The notes: generated by a model not told the origin, from the letters alone. A stretch of 64,000 nucleotides of DNA from Brachionus rotundiformis (GCA_016802295.1 JAESIW010000118.1:616890-680889); one strand, 5' to 3'. Positions 20,866-32,794 are shown, counted from the first letter of the stretch. Numbers and translations: made by a program.

Positions 20866-21076
20866 AATTTATTATCGCGATATTATTTTAACGCAATTTG
20901 ATTGGAGGATTGATTTTGAATAAATTTAGACAATTGCTATATTATTCATTTTTTATTTAAATAAAAAAAAAAGCATGTAGAATGAATGTTCTGATTTTAC
21001 AATCACCTAAGCAAAAAAATTTAATGGAAAAAAAATTAAAAAAATGCAAAAAATAGTAAAGAAAACAAATTAAGTT

Positions 21077-22801
21077 TTAAATTAAATTAGTAAACATATC
21101 AAGGCGACATCGTTTTGATAATACTTGTTTTACTGCTGATTTTCTTTTATTTGTAGCTCTAAAGAAATCCGACTTTGTAAAATCATTTAATTTTTCTAAT
21201 CCTTGCAAATTAGAATGATTGACATTGTTTACTATTGAATAAAATTTATGAAGATGATTTGTAAATGCATGTATATACGGAGTCACTTCGGTATTATGAT
21301 AAATTCATAAAAATGAATTCAAACATTTTTCTGTTGAGGTCCTAATTTGTTAAGGATTTGGCACATTCAAACCTTTAAGACTTGTATATATTTTATAGAA
21401 AGTTTTCCATATAATTTATTTCCTTAGAATTAACCAGTTTGTCTTCTTTATAAAGATCATAAATATTGATCTTCTCAAATATTTTGAAACGGTTTGTTGC
21501 AGGTAAATTATTCATTATTGAGTTAACACTCTTTTCTTTGTTCTTGAAAATCTTTAAAGAAATGCCGCATTCATTTTTAATAAAATTAAACAATTTGCTC
21601 AAATTTAAATGTTTGTCTTCGTCAAAAACGGAACCTACATTAAATTTATCTAAGCCGCATAATTCTGATATTAACAATTCGAATAAAACATCACTTACGC
21701 GCAAAAAAAGATGAAGTAAATCGATAATATAATTACAGTGAGGAATATCAGAAATTAGTGGTTGGCATTTGTATCCCAAATGAAAATTATTTTTCTTTTT
21801 CGGTCTATTAATAATTTGAAGATGAGTTTTAAAAGACCGTGGCTTATTTCCGCCGATTATTGAGAGCTTATCTTTATGTACTTCACACCACAAACATGGA
21901 AAGTTAGATAAAGCGCTGTATAAGCCTAAAACTAAAGCTATCATTTTCCAATCTGAACAAAAAACATATTCAATTAAAAATTCCTTTTCTTCAAAGAAAA
22001 ATGAATTGAATGATCTAATTTCAGTCCAGATTTTTGTCAGCCATTTTTTATAGATTCGTAATTTTCGTCATTTACTTCGAAAATGCCAAATGTATAGTTA
22101 CCATTTACACCAGCTGCATCTTTCCCTTCGTTTAATATAGAAAAACAAAATTTATTAATTTTAGGCTTCTCGCAACATTTATACCATCAGCTGATAATTT
22201 AATTTTTATTTTATTTTCTTTTATTCTTCCTTTTTTTATAAGATATGTAATTTTATTTTTTAACTCATTTAAAGGTTCTAAATAAAATCCATCATCAATA
22301 GGTAAAATATTAAGATTATCATTCATTTCCTTTCTTCTTTTTTTTATATAATATATCGATGGATTATCCAAATCGAAGTTTTTTTTTAAAGAATGATACA
22401 TATGATCTGATAAACGATACTTATCTTTAATTTGGAAAATTCAATTGAATTATTTTTTTCAATATATTCTTTGTTACTTAAACTTTAATCATTTACAATT
22501 GATTTATTTTCGGATTTACACAAAATATTTTCGAGATTTTTAAGCTAATATCAAAACATAAGATATTTACTCTATCAAAAACTAATTTTAAATTATCTTT
22601 TAGATAATCAGCCTGTCTTCTTACTACTTCGAAATAACCTTTCCTATTTCTATCTTTAAACAGATTCTCTTTAAAACTGTAAGATTTTAATTCTAAAATA
22701 TCCTTTTCTTTTTTATTAATTAACTTAAGGTGTTCTGAAATTAAAATTTCTTTTTCGAGAACTAAATTTATTTTTTCTTTATTTAATAATCGAATTATCA
22801 T
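21077..22801 (-). pseudogene. Uncharacterised element protein, copy 2 (SADG / CLWC / LHLFLR family)
   Basis: Second, better preserved copy in inverted orientation to the first. Open segments in order: an N-terminal lysine/glutamate-rich region (22801-22493), KIKLSADGINVARSLKLINF (22401-22132), a central segment of 183 codons (21944-21393) with LSNFPCLWCEVHKDK, YIIDLLHLFLRVSDVLFELL and IMNNLPATNRFKIF, and a C-terminal segment (21286-21077) with VNHSNLQGLEKLNDFTKSD. The frame is broken between segments without clear introns. Function unknown. The conserved aspartates (SADG, IIDLLHL) could be catalytic, but that is speculation. Confidence 0.55.
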
Positions 22802-22962
22802 ATCTTGTTCTTCTAATTTTTTCTCGATGTGTTCAATTTTGTTTTTTTTTAATTGAATCTATTTTTGGCAGCGATTAATTGTGCGTTTAATGATTGAATA
22901 GAATTCGTTAATTGCATTTAATCTAATGACGATATTGAAAATATCATTTTTCTTAATTTTAG

Positions 22963-23486
22963 ATGATCACAACCAGAAACAAAGATTTATATCAAGCTGG
23001 AGTTTATTCAAATTCAAATCTAAGCAAATCTAAAACAGACTCCCAACAAACCAAGAAACAAAAAGTTCCGCCTAAATCAAAAGTTCAATTGATCAAGTTA
23101 AAATAAACTCAAACACAATTGATCAAGTTGAAAGGGATATAAATTATAACTTCGTTAGGTTGTTTAAATCTCATCGAAAATCAAATCAATTAAAGACATT
23201 TAAAGTTAGAATTAGTAAAGAATTGTATTTCTTTTTTAAAAATAAGGATAATCTAAATTCGCGATTCAAAAATGTAGTCTCGTTCTTTAAGGTTTTTAAT
23301 TTAATAACAGAAAGGTATTTCAATAAAACCGATTATTCAATTATCGATTTAGTGTCTTTGCAAATGAACATTTCAAAAGGGAAGATTTTAAAATTTTTTG
23401 ACAAAAAATTAGACGTGCAAAGCATAGAATCGTCGGCAACTATGGGCTTTAGATTTGTTGTTAAAAAATGCAAGAAATCTGATTAA
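22963..23486 (+). CDS. Hypothetical ORF pair
   Basis: A 48-codon frame beginning MITTRNKDLYQAGV and ending PPKSKVQLIKLK stops at about 23106. Another frame (23160-23486) begins FKSHRKSNQLKTFKVRIS and ends MGFRFVVKKCKKSD. Both are lysine-rich and unrecognised. They start back to back with the element protein on the other strand, so they may be its partner ORF. An unrecognised intron between 23106 and 23160 is possible. Confidence 0.25.
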
Positions 23487-23689
23487 TAAAGTTTTTTGTT
23501 AACTTTAAAGTTATAGATAACAAAAAAAAATTTTTTTTTTATTTTATTCTCCCATTTTTAATAGTGAATAAATTTTTCTTTTAAAATAAAGATTTTTCTT
23601 TACCCAATCAAAAATTTTTTTTTATCCCAATCAAAAGATTTTTCATTTTATTCAAAAATGCCAAAAATACATGTAAAAATCTCGATAAG

Positions 23690-23785
23690 TTATATTTAGA
23701 CTAATGCAACATGATTTTGACTAATATTATCATTTATTGTTTATTTAAATATTCAATTAATGATAATAAACGATATTAGTTCAAG
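23690..23785. repeat. Satellite fragment next to an integrase remnant
   Basis: Matches the third satellite unit (AGACTAATGCAACATGATTTTGACTAAT...TTATTGTTTATTTAAATATTCAAT...AATAAACGATATT) and stops where an integrase-like fragment begins. Confidence 0.6.
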
Positions 23786-23789
23786 ATAG

Positions 23790-24240
23790 TTACCTCGACG
23801 GCGTTTTTTGCTCTTAATGCTCTCAAAAGAATAAATTTGGTAAAATGATCTCAATAAACCATAATCCATTTGAATTCGCCATCCGGCAACGTTAGCAAAT
23901 CAATGAGATCCATCTGTGCACGACTATTGACTATTACGAACTTTTTTTTATTCTACCTGTAAACTTACTATTAATCATCTCAACTGTTAAATTGATGTGA
24001 TTTTTTTTAAATAAATGTAACATTACGTCTCGACTCTTATGTCCTATTCGCTCATGAATTCGATAAATCGTATCAAAAAAATGCTCATAAGGCACTTAAA
24101 AACGGATATTATCGTTTTCGTTTACTCGCTTTTATATAATTTTTTTGTATCGCCTTTAACGATCACGTCGGAATCACGTATATTATTGTATTCACTATTT
24201 TTTTTGTTCCGGATTTGTTTATTGGTTGTTCCATTGTAAG
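23790..24240 (-). pseudogene. Integrase fragment (gypsy/KRBA2-like)
   Basis: The minus strand reads FDTIYRIHERIGHKSRDVM (an H...H zinc-finger half), then SRAQMDLIDLLTLPDGEF with the first core aspartate, WIMVY-stop-DHFTKFILLRAL with the second, and KNAVEVT. It resembles the integrase-like cores found in KRBA2/SCAND3-type and related gypsy proteins. At least one stop and one frame change; the C-terminal half is missing. Confidence 0.55.
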
Positions 24241-24289
24241 GAAAAGAGCATTATACTCTTCCGCTTTATTAAAAGTGAGTTTTTCATTT

Positions 24290-25300
24290 TTTTTGTAGGG
24301 ATTTAGGAGGTCGTTTTCGACGCGCTGGATAGCCACTTATTAAACTAAAGGCATTTGGTTTTCCAGACTTGATCGTTAAGTGGATCGAATCTTTCCTTAG
24401 CAATCGTAAGCAGTGAGTTGTGATCGGTAAAGTTGTTTCAGAATGGGTGCCGGTCACTAGCGGCGTACCCCAAGGATAAGTGTTAGGTCCTGTCCTATTC
24501 ATCATTTTCATTTATGACATGTCGGAAGTTTGCAGCTCACTTTGTAAGCTCTACGCAGACGATAGAAAAGTGTTGAGATCAGTGATGCGTTTAGAAGATA
24601 CAAAGGAAATGCATTCAGACCTAGACAGATTGGTTGAATGATCTGAAACGTGGCAAACAAAATTTAACAGGGAAAAGTGTGTCGTCATTTATTTCGGAGC
24701 AAACGACAGGAGATATGACTACCAGCTTGGAGGCCTAACGCTATATAAAACAACGAAGGAACCAGATCTCGGCATCATCGTCACTTCTGATCTGAAATCA
24801 AGTGAACAGGCCAAGAGCAACGATGGTGGCAAGTCGAATCCGACTCACCTTCAAATATTTTTTCTTTAAAATTAAAACTTCTTTTCAAGTCCTTTGTTCG
24901 TCCTCATTTAGAATTTGCAGTAGAAGCCTGGAACCCATATCGACGAAGTGATATCGAGATCATTGAGCAAGTTCAGCCTAGATATTCAAAAATGGTACCT
25001 GAACTGAAATCAAAACCATATCTCGAAAGAAGAATGGCTCTAGGCTGGAGCACACTTGAAGAGAGGCGCAGGCATTTTGATCTCATCCAACTACATAAAA
25101 TAAAACATGGTCATGATCAAGTGACATTCATTACCGGGAATCAAAAGCTGGCTTCGGACGGTTTAGACAGCCTGGCAGGGAATACAAGAACTTGTCATAA
25201 AGCGATCGAGCCACAACTTATCCGCAATTGTAGGGTGAGACACAACTTTTTTACAAACCGGACAGGGACAGAAATTGGAATACTCTGGATGAAGTGACTA
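24290..25300 (+). pseudogene. Non-LTR retrotransposon (LINE) RT and C-terminal fragment
   Basis: Frame-shifted pieces on the plus strand: WVPVTSGVPQG-stop-VLGPVLFIIF, then CKLYADDRKVLRS (the YADD catalytic box), NREKCVVIYFG, and after more shifts FVRPHLEFAVEAWNPY and RRMALGWSTLEERRRHFDLI. The last 100 codons (24992-25297) are open. Block order and sequence fit a CR1/L2/jockey-like RT and its downstream domain. The 5' part is missing, as is usual for truncated LINE copies. Confidence 0.75.
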
Positions 25301-25609
25301 AGAGTGACACTAAAACGAACATTTAAAAAAAAAGAATTGACAAGATACTTAAATTAATTTAAAAATTCTTGTTTTGATGAGAGTTAAATTTAAAATTTTT
25401 CTTACATCTAAAAATAGGATATTCAAAAAATATAAAAAAAGTTATTTAAAACTATGTAAAAATAAGTTATCTAAAAATAGCTTAATTGAAAAATTGAACG
25501 TAGGCTGTTATAAAGGTGCGTCTAAGTGCGCCACTACTTGGAGACACAAGTCTTCCATAGCATTTATACTACTACTACTAAATACTTGTGATTATAGTGG
25601 TTAAATTTC

Positions 25610-25826
25610 ATTAAAAGCTATACTACAGAATTGAATAATTTGCATAAGCAGCATAAAAGTGAAATTGGTCTTTATGAGCCTGGATCTTCTGGTGGCCTTC
25701 CTTTCTTTTAAATTATTATTACTCTGGCTTGTTTCCATTCTTTTGGTATATGACCTAATTTGATCGAGTAGTTGAATACCGAGTGAATTTCTTTAAGTGT
25801 CCTGAAGCGTAAATTTTTGAGTAAAT
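25610..25826 (-). pseudogene. LINE RT 5' segment, inverted
   Basis: Reads on the minus strand, from the junction leftward: LKEIHSVFNYSIKLGHIPKEW then KQARVIII, and in a shifted frame GRPPEDPGS-stop-RPISLLCCLCKLFNSV. This is the part of a LINE RT that normally precedes the segment present on the plus strand at 25828 on. Opposite orientation plus a missing gap suggests a 5' inversion made during integration. Confidence 0.7.
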
Positions 25827-25827
25827 G

Positions 25828-26155
25828 CCAGGCAGGTTTTAGAAAAAAGCGCTCCACCCAAGAGTATATTCTAAATATAACCCAATCAGTTTGTGAGGGA
25901 TTTAAAAATAATAAATTAACAGCCGTATTTTTTGATATAGAAAAAGCATTTGATAAGGCCTCGCACTTTGGGATCATTTAAAAACTAGACAACCTCAGTC
26001 TTAACAGATGCTTATTGAATTGGGTAATTACCTTCATAAGTAACAGGACATTTCTAGTGGATTATAAGGAATGTGTTTCAATAGAAAAACCAATAAACTG
26101 TGGAGTTCCACAATGAAGCTGTCTCTCACCAACCTTATTCATTTTTATTTATAGT
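25828..26155 (+). pseudogene. LINE RT 3' segment
   Basis: Plus strand: QAGFRKKRSTQEYILNITQS, CEGFKNNKLTAVFFDIEKAF (the first catalytic-aspartate region), then after shifts LNWVITFISNRTFLVDY and NCGVPQ-stop-SCLSPTLFIFIYS. Together with the inverted segment to its left it forms one rearranged insertion, truncated before the YADD box. Confidence 0.7.
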
Positions 26156-27480
26156 TAATTGTCTTAAATTTTAATTATTTAAAAAAAATTAAATGTGATT
26201 ATTATTAATTTCAGATTTATTAATTCTAAGTTCTTAAATAATCTGAACAAATAAATATTCAGGCCTTTTACAGATATTACTAGCTCTGGTTACCCTATTT
26301 ATTCTAAATCATATATTAAATTCAAGTTTAGTCAGTCTTTTATAAATATTTGTTACCGAAAACCACATATATATTTTGCCAGCATATATTTATTCAAGTA
26401 ATTTAAACAGATACGTGAAATTAAGTATTTTTATTCTTTCTTTCAGCTAATGTAACAACATATTGACTCTCTTGATGATTTAACTGTTTTTAACTCAAAA
26501 TTGTTCTACTAGTTGTACTCAACATTGGCTTTATTTACTACAAATTTGGAATACTTCATAATCAAAAGCTTGAATAAAAATTTTCCCAGTTTTATGAATT
26601 TTTCAAAACACGAATTTACAATAACTATGTTCATAGTTAGTATTTAATACGTATAAGCAATAGTATTAAGTAAAAAAACTTTGTGTTTATTTTGTTTTTT
26701 GAAATACGACGAATAAAGATGAATGAAAAATTTTTGTGTTTTTCTTTAATATTATTTGGGTATATTACACCTTTATCATTTTACAAATAAAATACAAGAA
26801 TATATACAAGAGAGTCTTTTATTTATTTAATTTATAAGTGAACAAGAAAAAAGTTTACAATATTAAAGGATCGGTGCAAAGTCTAAAGGCGTGTTTAATT
26901 TGTGGTGCAAGATAATCGAACGAGTGAATACGGTAAGTGTTGAGTTTTACACTTGTGTCAAAATTAGACAAATTTTTTTCAAATTTATATTAAGGAATAT
27001 TAAGGTCTTTTGCTTATATCTATTTTTATAAAAACAGAATTTTAGAAAAACGAACAACGTTTTAAATTAATTTTTCAGCTTGAATTTCTTAAAAATCAAA
27101 TCTTAATCATTAAGATTTATAGTTTTTGCTCGTTTTTGATTATTTTAGTTTGATAAAAGAATTTGACGATTTGTTAAATTTGTAAAGTTTTCAGTTCTTA
27201 TTTTTCTCATTTATATTTTAACTTTAGATTTTTATTTTCTACAGTTATTTTCAAGGAAATATTTCAAAATTGCTGAATTTCATTAAATGAAAATATCATA
27301 AGATAATTTAAAGTATTTTTAATCTTTTCAAATATTTTTTAATAAATAAAATATAATAATTGAATTTTTAATAATGTATTTTGATTTAAATTATAATTAA
27401 AATCTTAAAATATGTTACGGAAAACCAAAATTTTGAATATGTTTTTTAGTTTAATTTCTAAATTAACTTTTGTTTATTTG
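26156..27480. other. Intergenic spacer, end of the element-rich half
   Basis: AT-rich, no recognised coding region. A stretch at about 26868-26935 is less AT-rich and ends with a donor-like CG|GTAAGTG, so an untranslated exon is possible but unsupported. Confidence 0.4.
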
Positions 27481-29285
27481 TTATTCTTCTTTTGGGACAT
27501 TTTCATCTTCTGTCTTTTTGCTTGTTCCATTTGAATCCGATCTCTCGTTTAACGATGATGCTTTTTTTGCACCACTTACAATATCATCGATTCTCAAAAG
27601 TAATATGGCAGTCTTAAAAAGAGTTTTTTTTATTTATGTCGTTATCATAAAATTTCATGATTGAAAAATATTTTTATAGCTTTAAGAATATACCTCAATC
27701 GCTGTTTTATAGGTTTGCAATTTTACAGATAGTGGTTCCCAAACGCCAAGTTGCTTCATATCAATAATATCACCTGTATCTCCGTTAACACCCCATGAAA
27801 CATTTCCATCCTCAGCATGTTTTGCACGAAGAGCTGTTAAAGTTCTAATCACATTTGCACCGCAATTTTGAATTAATGTTCTAGGTATAACTTCAAATGC
27901 TCTAGAAAGTGCTCTAAAAGGCCATTGATGAATACCCTGAACTAATTTAGCTTTTTCTTCTAATAATTTAGCTATCTCCATTTCACCTGCTCCGCCACCA
28001 GGAACTAAATAAGGTTCAATCATTACATTTCTAGCTACATTCATTGCATCTTGAAAATTTCGTTCCACTTCATTTAAAACATCTTTACTTGCACCTCTTA
28101 ACACAATTGTGCAAGCTTTTGGATTTTTACAATCTTCAACATAGGCATAATATTCATCCCCAATTTTTCTTATTTCAAATAATCCACAACCAAGCCCGAT
28201 ATCTTCTTCTTTTATTTCGTCAGTTCGATTTACTACAGTAGCACCACATGCTCTAGCAATACGGTTATTATCTGATTTTCTTACTCTTCTAATAGCGGTT
28301 ATATTTGCTTTAACAAGAAAATGTTGAGCTAAATCTGAAATACCTTTTTCTGTTATTAAAAGGTCAGGTTTAAATTTTATGATATCTTCACAAATATTTT
28401 TAATGTATTCTTCTTCTAATTCTAAAACTCTTGAAAAATCAGTTTCTTTTGTAAATTCAAGTGATGTTTGACTTTCTCCTTTTTTATATTCTAGATTGCA
28501 ATCTAGTAAAAGTATTCTTGGATTTTCAATTCTACGTTTCATTCGAGGATGAACAACGTCTTTATTGATCATAACTCCCCTTAAAACTTGAGAATCTTCC
28601 ATTGAGCCACCAGGTATTTTTTCAATTCTTGCATATCTTTTAATATCTATTTCTCTGCGTCCATTTTCTTCGAGCTTTACAGTTGAAACAGCATCTAAAG
28701 CAATATTACAAGCTAAATCTGACCATTTGCTGATAAATTTGGTACCAATGCAACTTTTGATAATTTTTATCATTTCTTCTCTATTATTGATATCGACTGG
28801 AATACAACATTTTTCCTTTAATAATTTACTTGCTTCTTCAAGTGCCTGTCTATAGGCACTGATTATTACTGTAGGATGCATTTGTTGATATAAAAATTGT
28901 TCTGCACAAGCAAGAGTTTCACCTGCAAGAACTATTACACTTGTTGTTCCATCTCCGACTTCTTCATCTTGAGTTCGGCTAATTTCAATCATTGACTTAG
29001 CAGCTGGATGCTGAACTTGAATTTCTCTTAAAATAGCATTGCCATCATTTGTCATTACAATACCTCCCATAGGATCCATTAACATCTTAAACATAGCTTT
29101 AGGTCCTAGGCATGTTCTAACAACATCAGCTACGGTTTTAGCTGCTTGTATGTTTCCTATCTGCACTTTTTTCCCCTGTTCTCTTTTAGTATTAGCACCT
29201 TTTGAATATGTTTACTTTCAATAATGTCTTATTAGTTAAAAATTTTACTTAAAACAAGCATTGGAGCTGAACCAGTTCCCATCAT
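27481..29285 (-). CDS. CCT3: T-complex protein 1 subunit gamma (CCT3)
   Basis: Gamma subunit of the cytosolic CCT/TRiC chaperonin, which folds actin, tubulin and other proteins in an ATP-driven double ring. Three exons: 29285-29249, 29198-27694 and 27612-27481, joined by introns of 50 and 81 bases with GT-AG ends and correct phase, giving about 557 residues (the family is about 545). The first exon supplies the N terminus TGSAPMLVLS, leading into NTKREQGKKVQ. ATP-binding motifs are present: MTNDGNAILRE, DEEVGDGTTSVIVLAGE and the C-terminal GVNGDTGDI. The last exon carries AILLLRIDDIVSGAKK and an acidic tail. Two ATGs are adjacent at the start (29285 and 29282). The gene is intact and closes at the expected points. 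Confidence 0.96.
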
Positions 29286-30081
29286 TTTTAATTAGTCGTT
29301 TTGATAAAAAATGAATATTCCTTAAAAATATAATAAAATGAGCCTTTTATCTAAAATTAATTATGTGTTTTAATTAAATGAAATCAGCACGTTGACTAAA
29401 AATTTAAAAAAAATTTAAAAATAAAGGCCAAGAATAACTTTAAATTAGCAATTAGTAAGGAAAAATAAAGTATATGTGTATATATGAGAAAATTATTGAA
29501 AAAAAATCTTAGTAACTGTAGTAATTTGAGCCACTTTTCAAAAATTAAAAAATAAATATAATGCTCTAAAAAGTACATGCTTTATAAAATTTCATATTAA
29601 TATAAGATTGAGAGCAGACACATAGTAACTGAAACTTTAGCTAAACCATAGCTACAAAATTGCTAAACTTTCTTTTTAAGAAGACAGCAAATCTTTCTTA
29701 AAGATGATAATCGCTAAAAAATTTTATTATTTTTATATTTTACTTTTCGAAATATACATTTAACCAAATAATAATTTAATTACTCTAGTAATTACATTAA
29801 ATACATCAAATTAGTCAATAGTAAAAAAACTGTAAATCTGAAAAAAATGTTTTTGTTTAGATGATTTTTTCTAGAAAACCTTATTTTATAGTTATTAATC
29901 AATCAAAATTTAAATTTCGATTTGAAAAGATTTTAATAATTACTAATTAGCTTAGTTGAATAATACAAAAATTATGAAAATTATGATAATAAAATTTTTT
30001 GAAAAATTAGTAATAAATATTCGAATTTCATTTCATTTATCATTTAATATTTTTAAAAATTAACTACAACTGATTTAAAAG
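29286..30081. other. Intergenic spacer between divergent CCT3 and CHMP2B
   Basis: AT-rich DNA with no coding signal, lying between two divergently transcribed genes, so it should hold both promoters. No specific element recognised. Confidence 0.4.
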
Positions 30082-30977
30082 ATGAATGGTCTTTTTGGAA
30101 AAAAAAATACCAAAGGTATTTTTGTTAAATTATTCGATTTAACTTACGTAAAATTTTTTGAGATATCAAAGTACAAAACAAAGTTCTTCGAACTGCTCAA
30201 CGTGACATTGAAAAAGATAATAACCAACTTGACAGAGAAATAAAAAAAATTGTAAAAAAATATAATTTTTTACATATTTTGATTAACTATTAAATAAAAA
30301 AAGGAATTAGAAATAAAGAAAATGGCTAAAGCAGGAAACAAACAAGTAAATTTTTGATCCTTAATTTTTTGTTAATTTTTTTAAAATATGTACTAATTGG
30401 CATGTACAATATTGGCAAAGCAATTAATTCAATTAAGAAAACAACAAACAAGAAATGTAGCTGCCACAGCAAAAATTAATGGAATTAAATCACATACTCA
30501 AGTGATGGAGTCTAATATGAGACTAGGAGAAGCATTAAAGACTACAACTAAAGTTTATAAACTTAAAAACTTTTTAAATTTTCAGTTTTTATTCAATATC
30601 TTTAATAGACAATGGCTGAAATAAACAAAATTCAGAACCCGATAAAAACTGCCCAAATAATGAAAGATTTCGACAAACAAAACACTATAATGGGAATGTC
30701 TGATGAAATGAGTAAATAATTTGAATGATAAAACGATGATTTCTATTTTTCTAATAAACTTTAAGTTGATGAAACATTGGAAGGTATACTAGATGAAAGT
30801 GATGATGAAGCGCAAAGTGATGCAATTGTCAATCAGGTTCTTGATGAAATTGGTATCGAAATTTCTGGTAAAGTGATTAATGCTCCAAATCCTTCTAAAA
30901 ATAAAATTCAAAATTATGAATCAAATGATGTAAATGATAAAGATATAGAACAAATTTTAGAAAATTTAAAGTCTTGA
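30082..30977 (+). CDS. CHMP2B: Charged multivesicular body protein 2b (ESCRT-III)
   Basis: ESCRT-III subunit acting in membrane scission at endosomes, with a C-terminal motif recruiting the VPS4 ATPase. Six exons: 30082-30115, 30172-30251, 30304-30345, 30400-30552, 30609-30711 and 30766-30977, about 207 residues (human 213). It starts MNGLFGKKNTK. The basic core includes ELEIKKMAKAGNKQ and AKQLIQLRKQQTRNV. The tail has IVNQVLDEIGIEISGK, the sequence that marks CHMP2B rather than CHMP2A, and the MIM-like DKDIEQILENLK. Four introns are GT-AG. The third (30346-30399) ends TTG instead of AG, although the protein alignment fixes this junction precisely. The N terminus is about five residues shorter than in human. 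Confidence 0.93.
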
Positions 30978-31207
30978 TTGTTGCAGAAAATTTTCAAGCT
31001 TTTCTCCTTTAAAACTAAATTTAAAAACTATTTAATTAATTCAAATAATTTTCAAAGTAAATATTTGAAATAACTTATTTAAAATAATTAATTGAATTAT
31101 TAATATATAAAAATATATTTAATTTTACTTTTTTATTTATTTAATATTTTTAAAAGAATGAATTTTTAAATTATAACAAAAAATATCAACAAAAAGTTAT
31201 TAATCTA

Positions 31208-32322
31208 TTACTCTTGAGTCGATTGATTTTTAGATTTTGAATTGTTTTGTATATCAATCGTTATATCTGAATCGTCTTCTTCGATTTCTTCTAGTCTTAA
31301 ATTATTTGATTTATCTTCATTTAATTCATCATCATCACCTGAATCATTAAGTTGTGTATAATTGTCATTTGAAATTATTTTTTCATTTGAATTTTTTTCA
31401 TCCAATATTTCAAATTCCTTATCCAATTTTTGTAATTCGCTTTCAAAATTGAATAATTTCTTTTTAAATTCTTCTTCAAGATTTTTCCGAGTTTCATCTA
31501 ACAAATTTTGATTCAATTTGTCAATTGTTTTAGGCATATAAAATAATGATGGTTTTGACTTGGTCTGAATAAATTTCTCTAGAACTGATTGTCTTTCTTT
31601 TAAAAGATTTATCTTAAAAAATAATGTTAATTTTTTTTTTAAATTAAAGTATTTCTATTACGCATTCTTTCAAATGAATTTTGTTCTCAATTATATCAAT
31701 ATTTTTCAAGTTTTTGTTTTTTTCTCTCTCAATTTTTTGTTTTTCTTCAATCATCTTTTTTTTTTCCTCAATTTTCTTAATTTCAATCTTTTCTTCAATT
31801 TCTTTTCTATGTTGGGCTTTTTCGGAATTCGCCTGTTCAGTATCTTCACATTTGAATTGCTTTAAAGTACCTAGGATAACACCTAAAATTCTCTTATTAC
31901 GTTGCTGACTTCTTGTATCTCTATTTTGTATCTTTATTAGATCCTCTTTACTTTTAATCACATTAACTGACTGTGTTATGACAGACGACTGTAATGATAC
32001 TTTTTTTGAGTCAAAATCATCATCATTATTATCATCATCGTCAAATCTATCCAAGCTTTTTTAAAAACATTAATAATAATCTAAAATCAAGTTTGTTTTT
32101 TAACTTTTACTTTTCATTTAGTTTACGTTTTTTAAGACGATTGCTTTTGCTCTTTTTGTAGTCAGCATTATCACTATGAAAAATATTGTTTTTACTATTA
32201 TTTTCAATTTCAAATTGATACCTTAAGCTTTCTCCATTTAACTTTTTCATCGAATCATTTAAATCATTTAAAGCTTTTTTATGAAATTCAAGTTGTTTCT
32301 GTAAAGTAATTATCTCATTCAT
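31208..32322 (-). CDS. PNN: Pinin
   Basis: Nuclear protein of the exon-junction/splicing machinery (in vertebrates also reported at desmosomes). Three exons, 32322-32111, 32055-31662 and 31612-31208, GT-AG with matching phase, about 336 residues. The N-terminal coiled coil starts ITLQKQLEFHKKALNDLN. The pinin signature follows: LQSSVI, then NRDTRSQQRNKRILG and VILGTLKQFK, then a long charged coiled coil (EEKIEIKKIEEKKKM) and IQTKSKPSLFYMPKT. The C terminus is acidic (DSGDDDELNEDKS). The protein is less than half the length of vertebrate pinin (about 717) because the serine/arginine-rich tail is absent. Convergent with CHMP2B, whose stop lies 230 bases away. Confidence 0.9.
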
Positions 32323-32794
32323 TATTTTTCCAAAATAATCTTCAAAAACAAAATTGATATTTAAATATTAAAAATTAAGATGGTATTAAATTGAAAGTAA
32401 ATTTATTAGTTTTTTAAATGGTTAACAATATGAAAATTTAAAATAGTTGCTTTATTCATGGATCTTAACTGAAAGGCCATTGAGATATGAATAAAAAAAT
32501 AATTTCAGATTTTGTATTTATGCTAATAATCACGACAAAAGGATCTAAACAATTCATATACAATATATTAATTTCAAAATTTATTTTTAGGAATTTTAAA
32601 TAGTGCCGTGTTTTTTGGCTTAATTCATTTAAGAAAGTTTGAGTTATTTACAAATTTTAAATATTAAAAGTAAGTTACAATAGTTTAAATTATTTAATTT
32701 AATAAATAAAATTAATGAACAGAAAATATTCGATTTATTAAAATAAAATTTATTCTAAAATGTTGAATCTTTTTTTCGAAATAAAATTGGATTT

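Noticed and set aside
28044..29224. Plus-strand open stretches opposite CCT3
   Set aside because: Antisense shadows; the CCT3 exons and splice phases are unambiguous.
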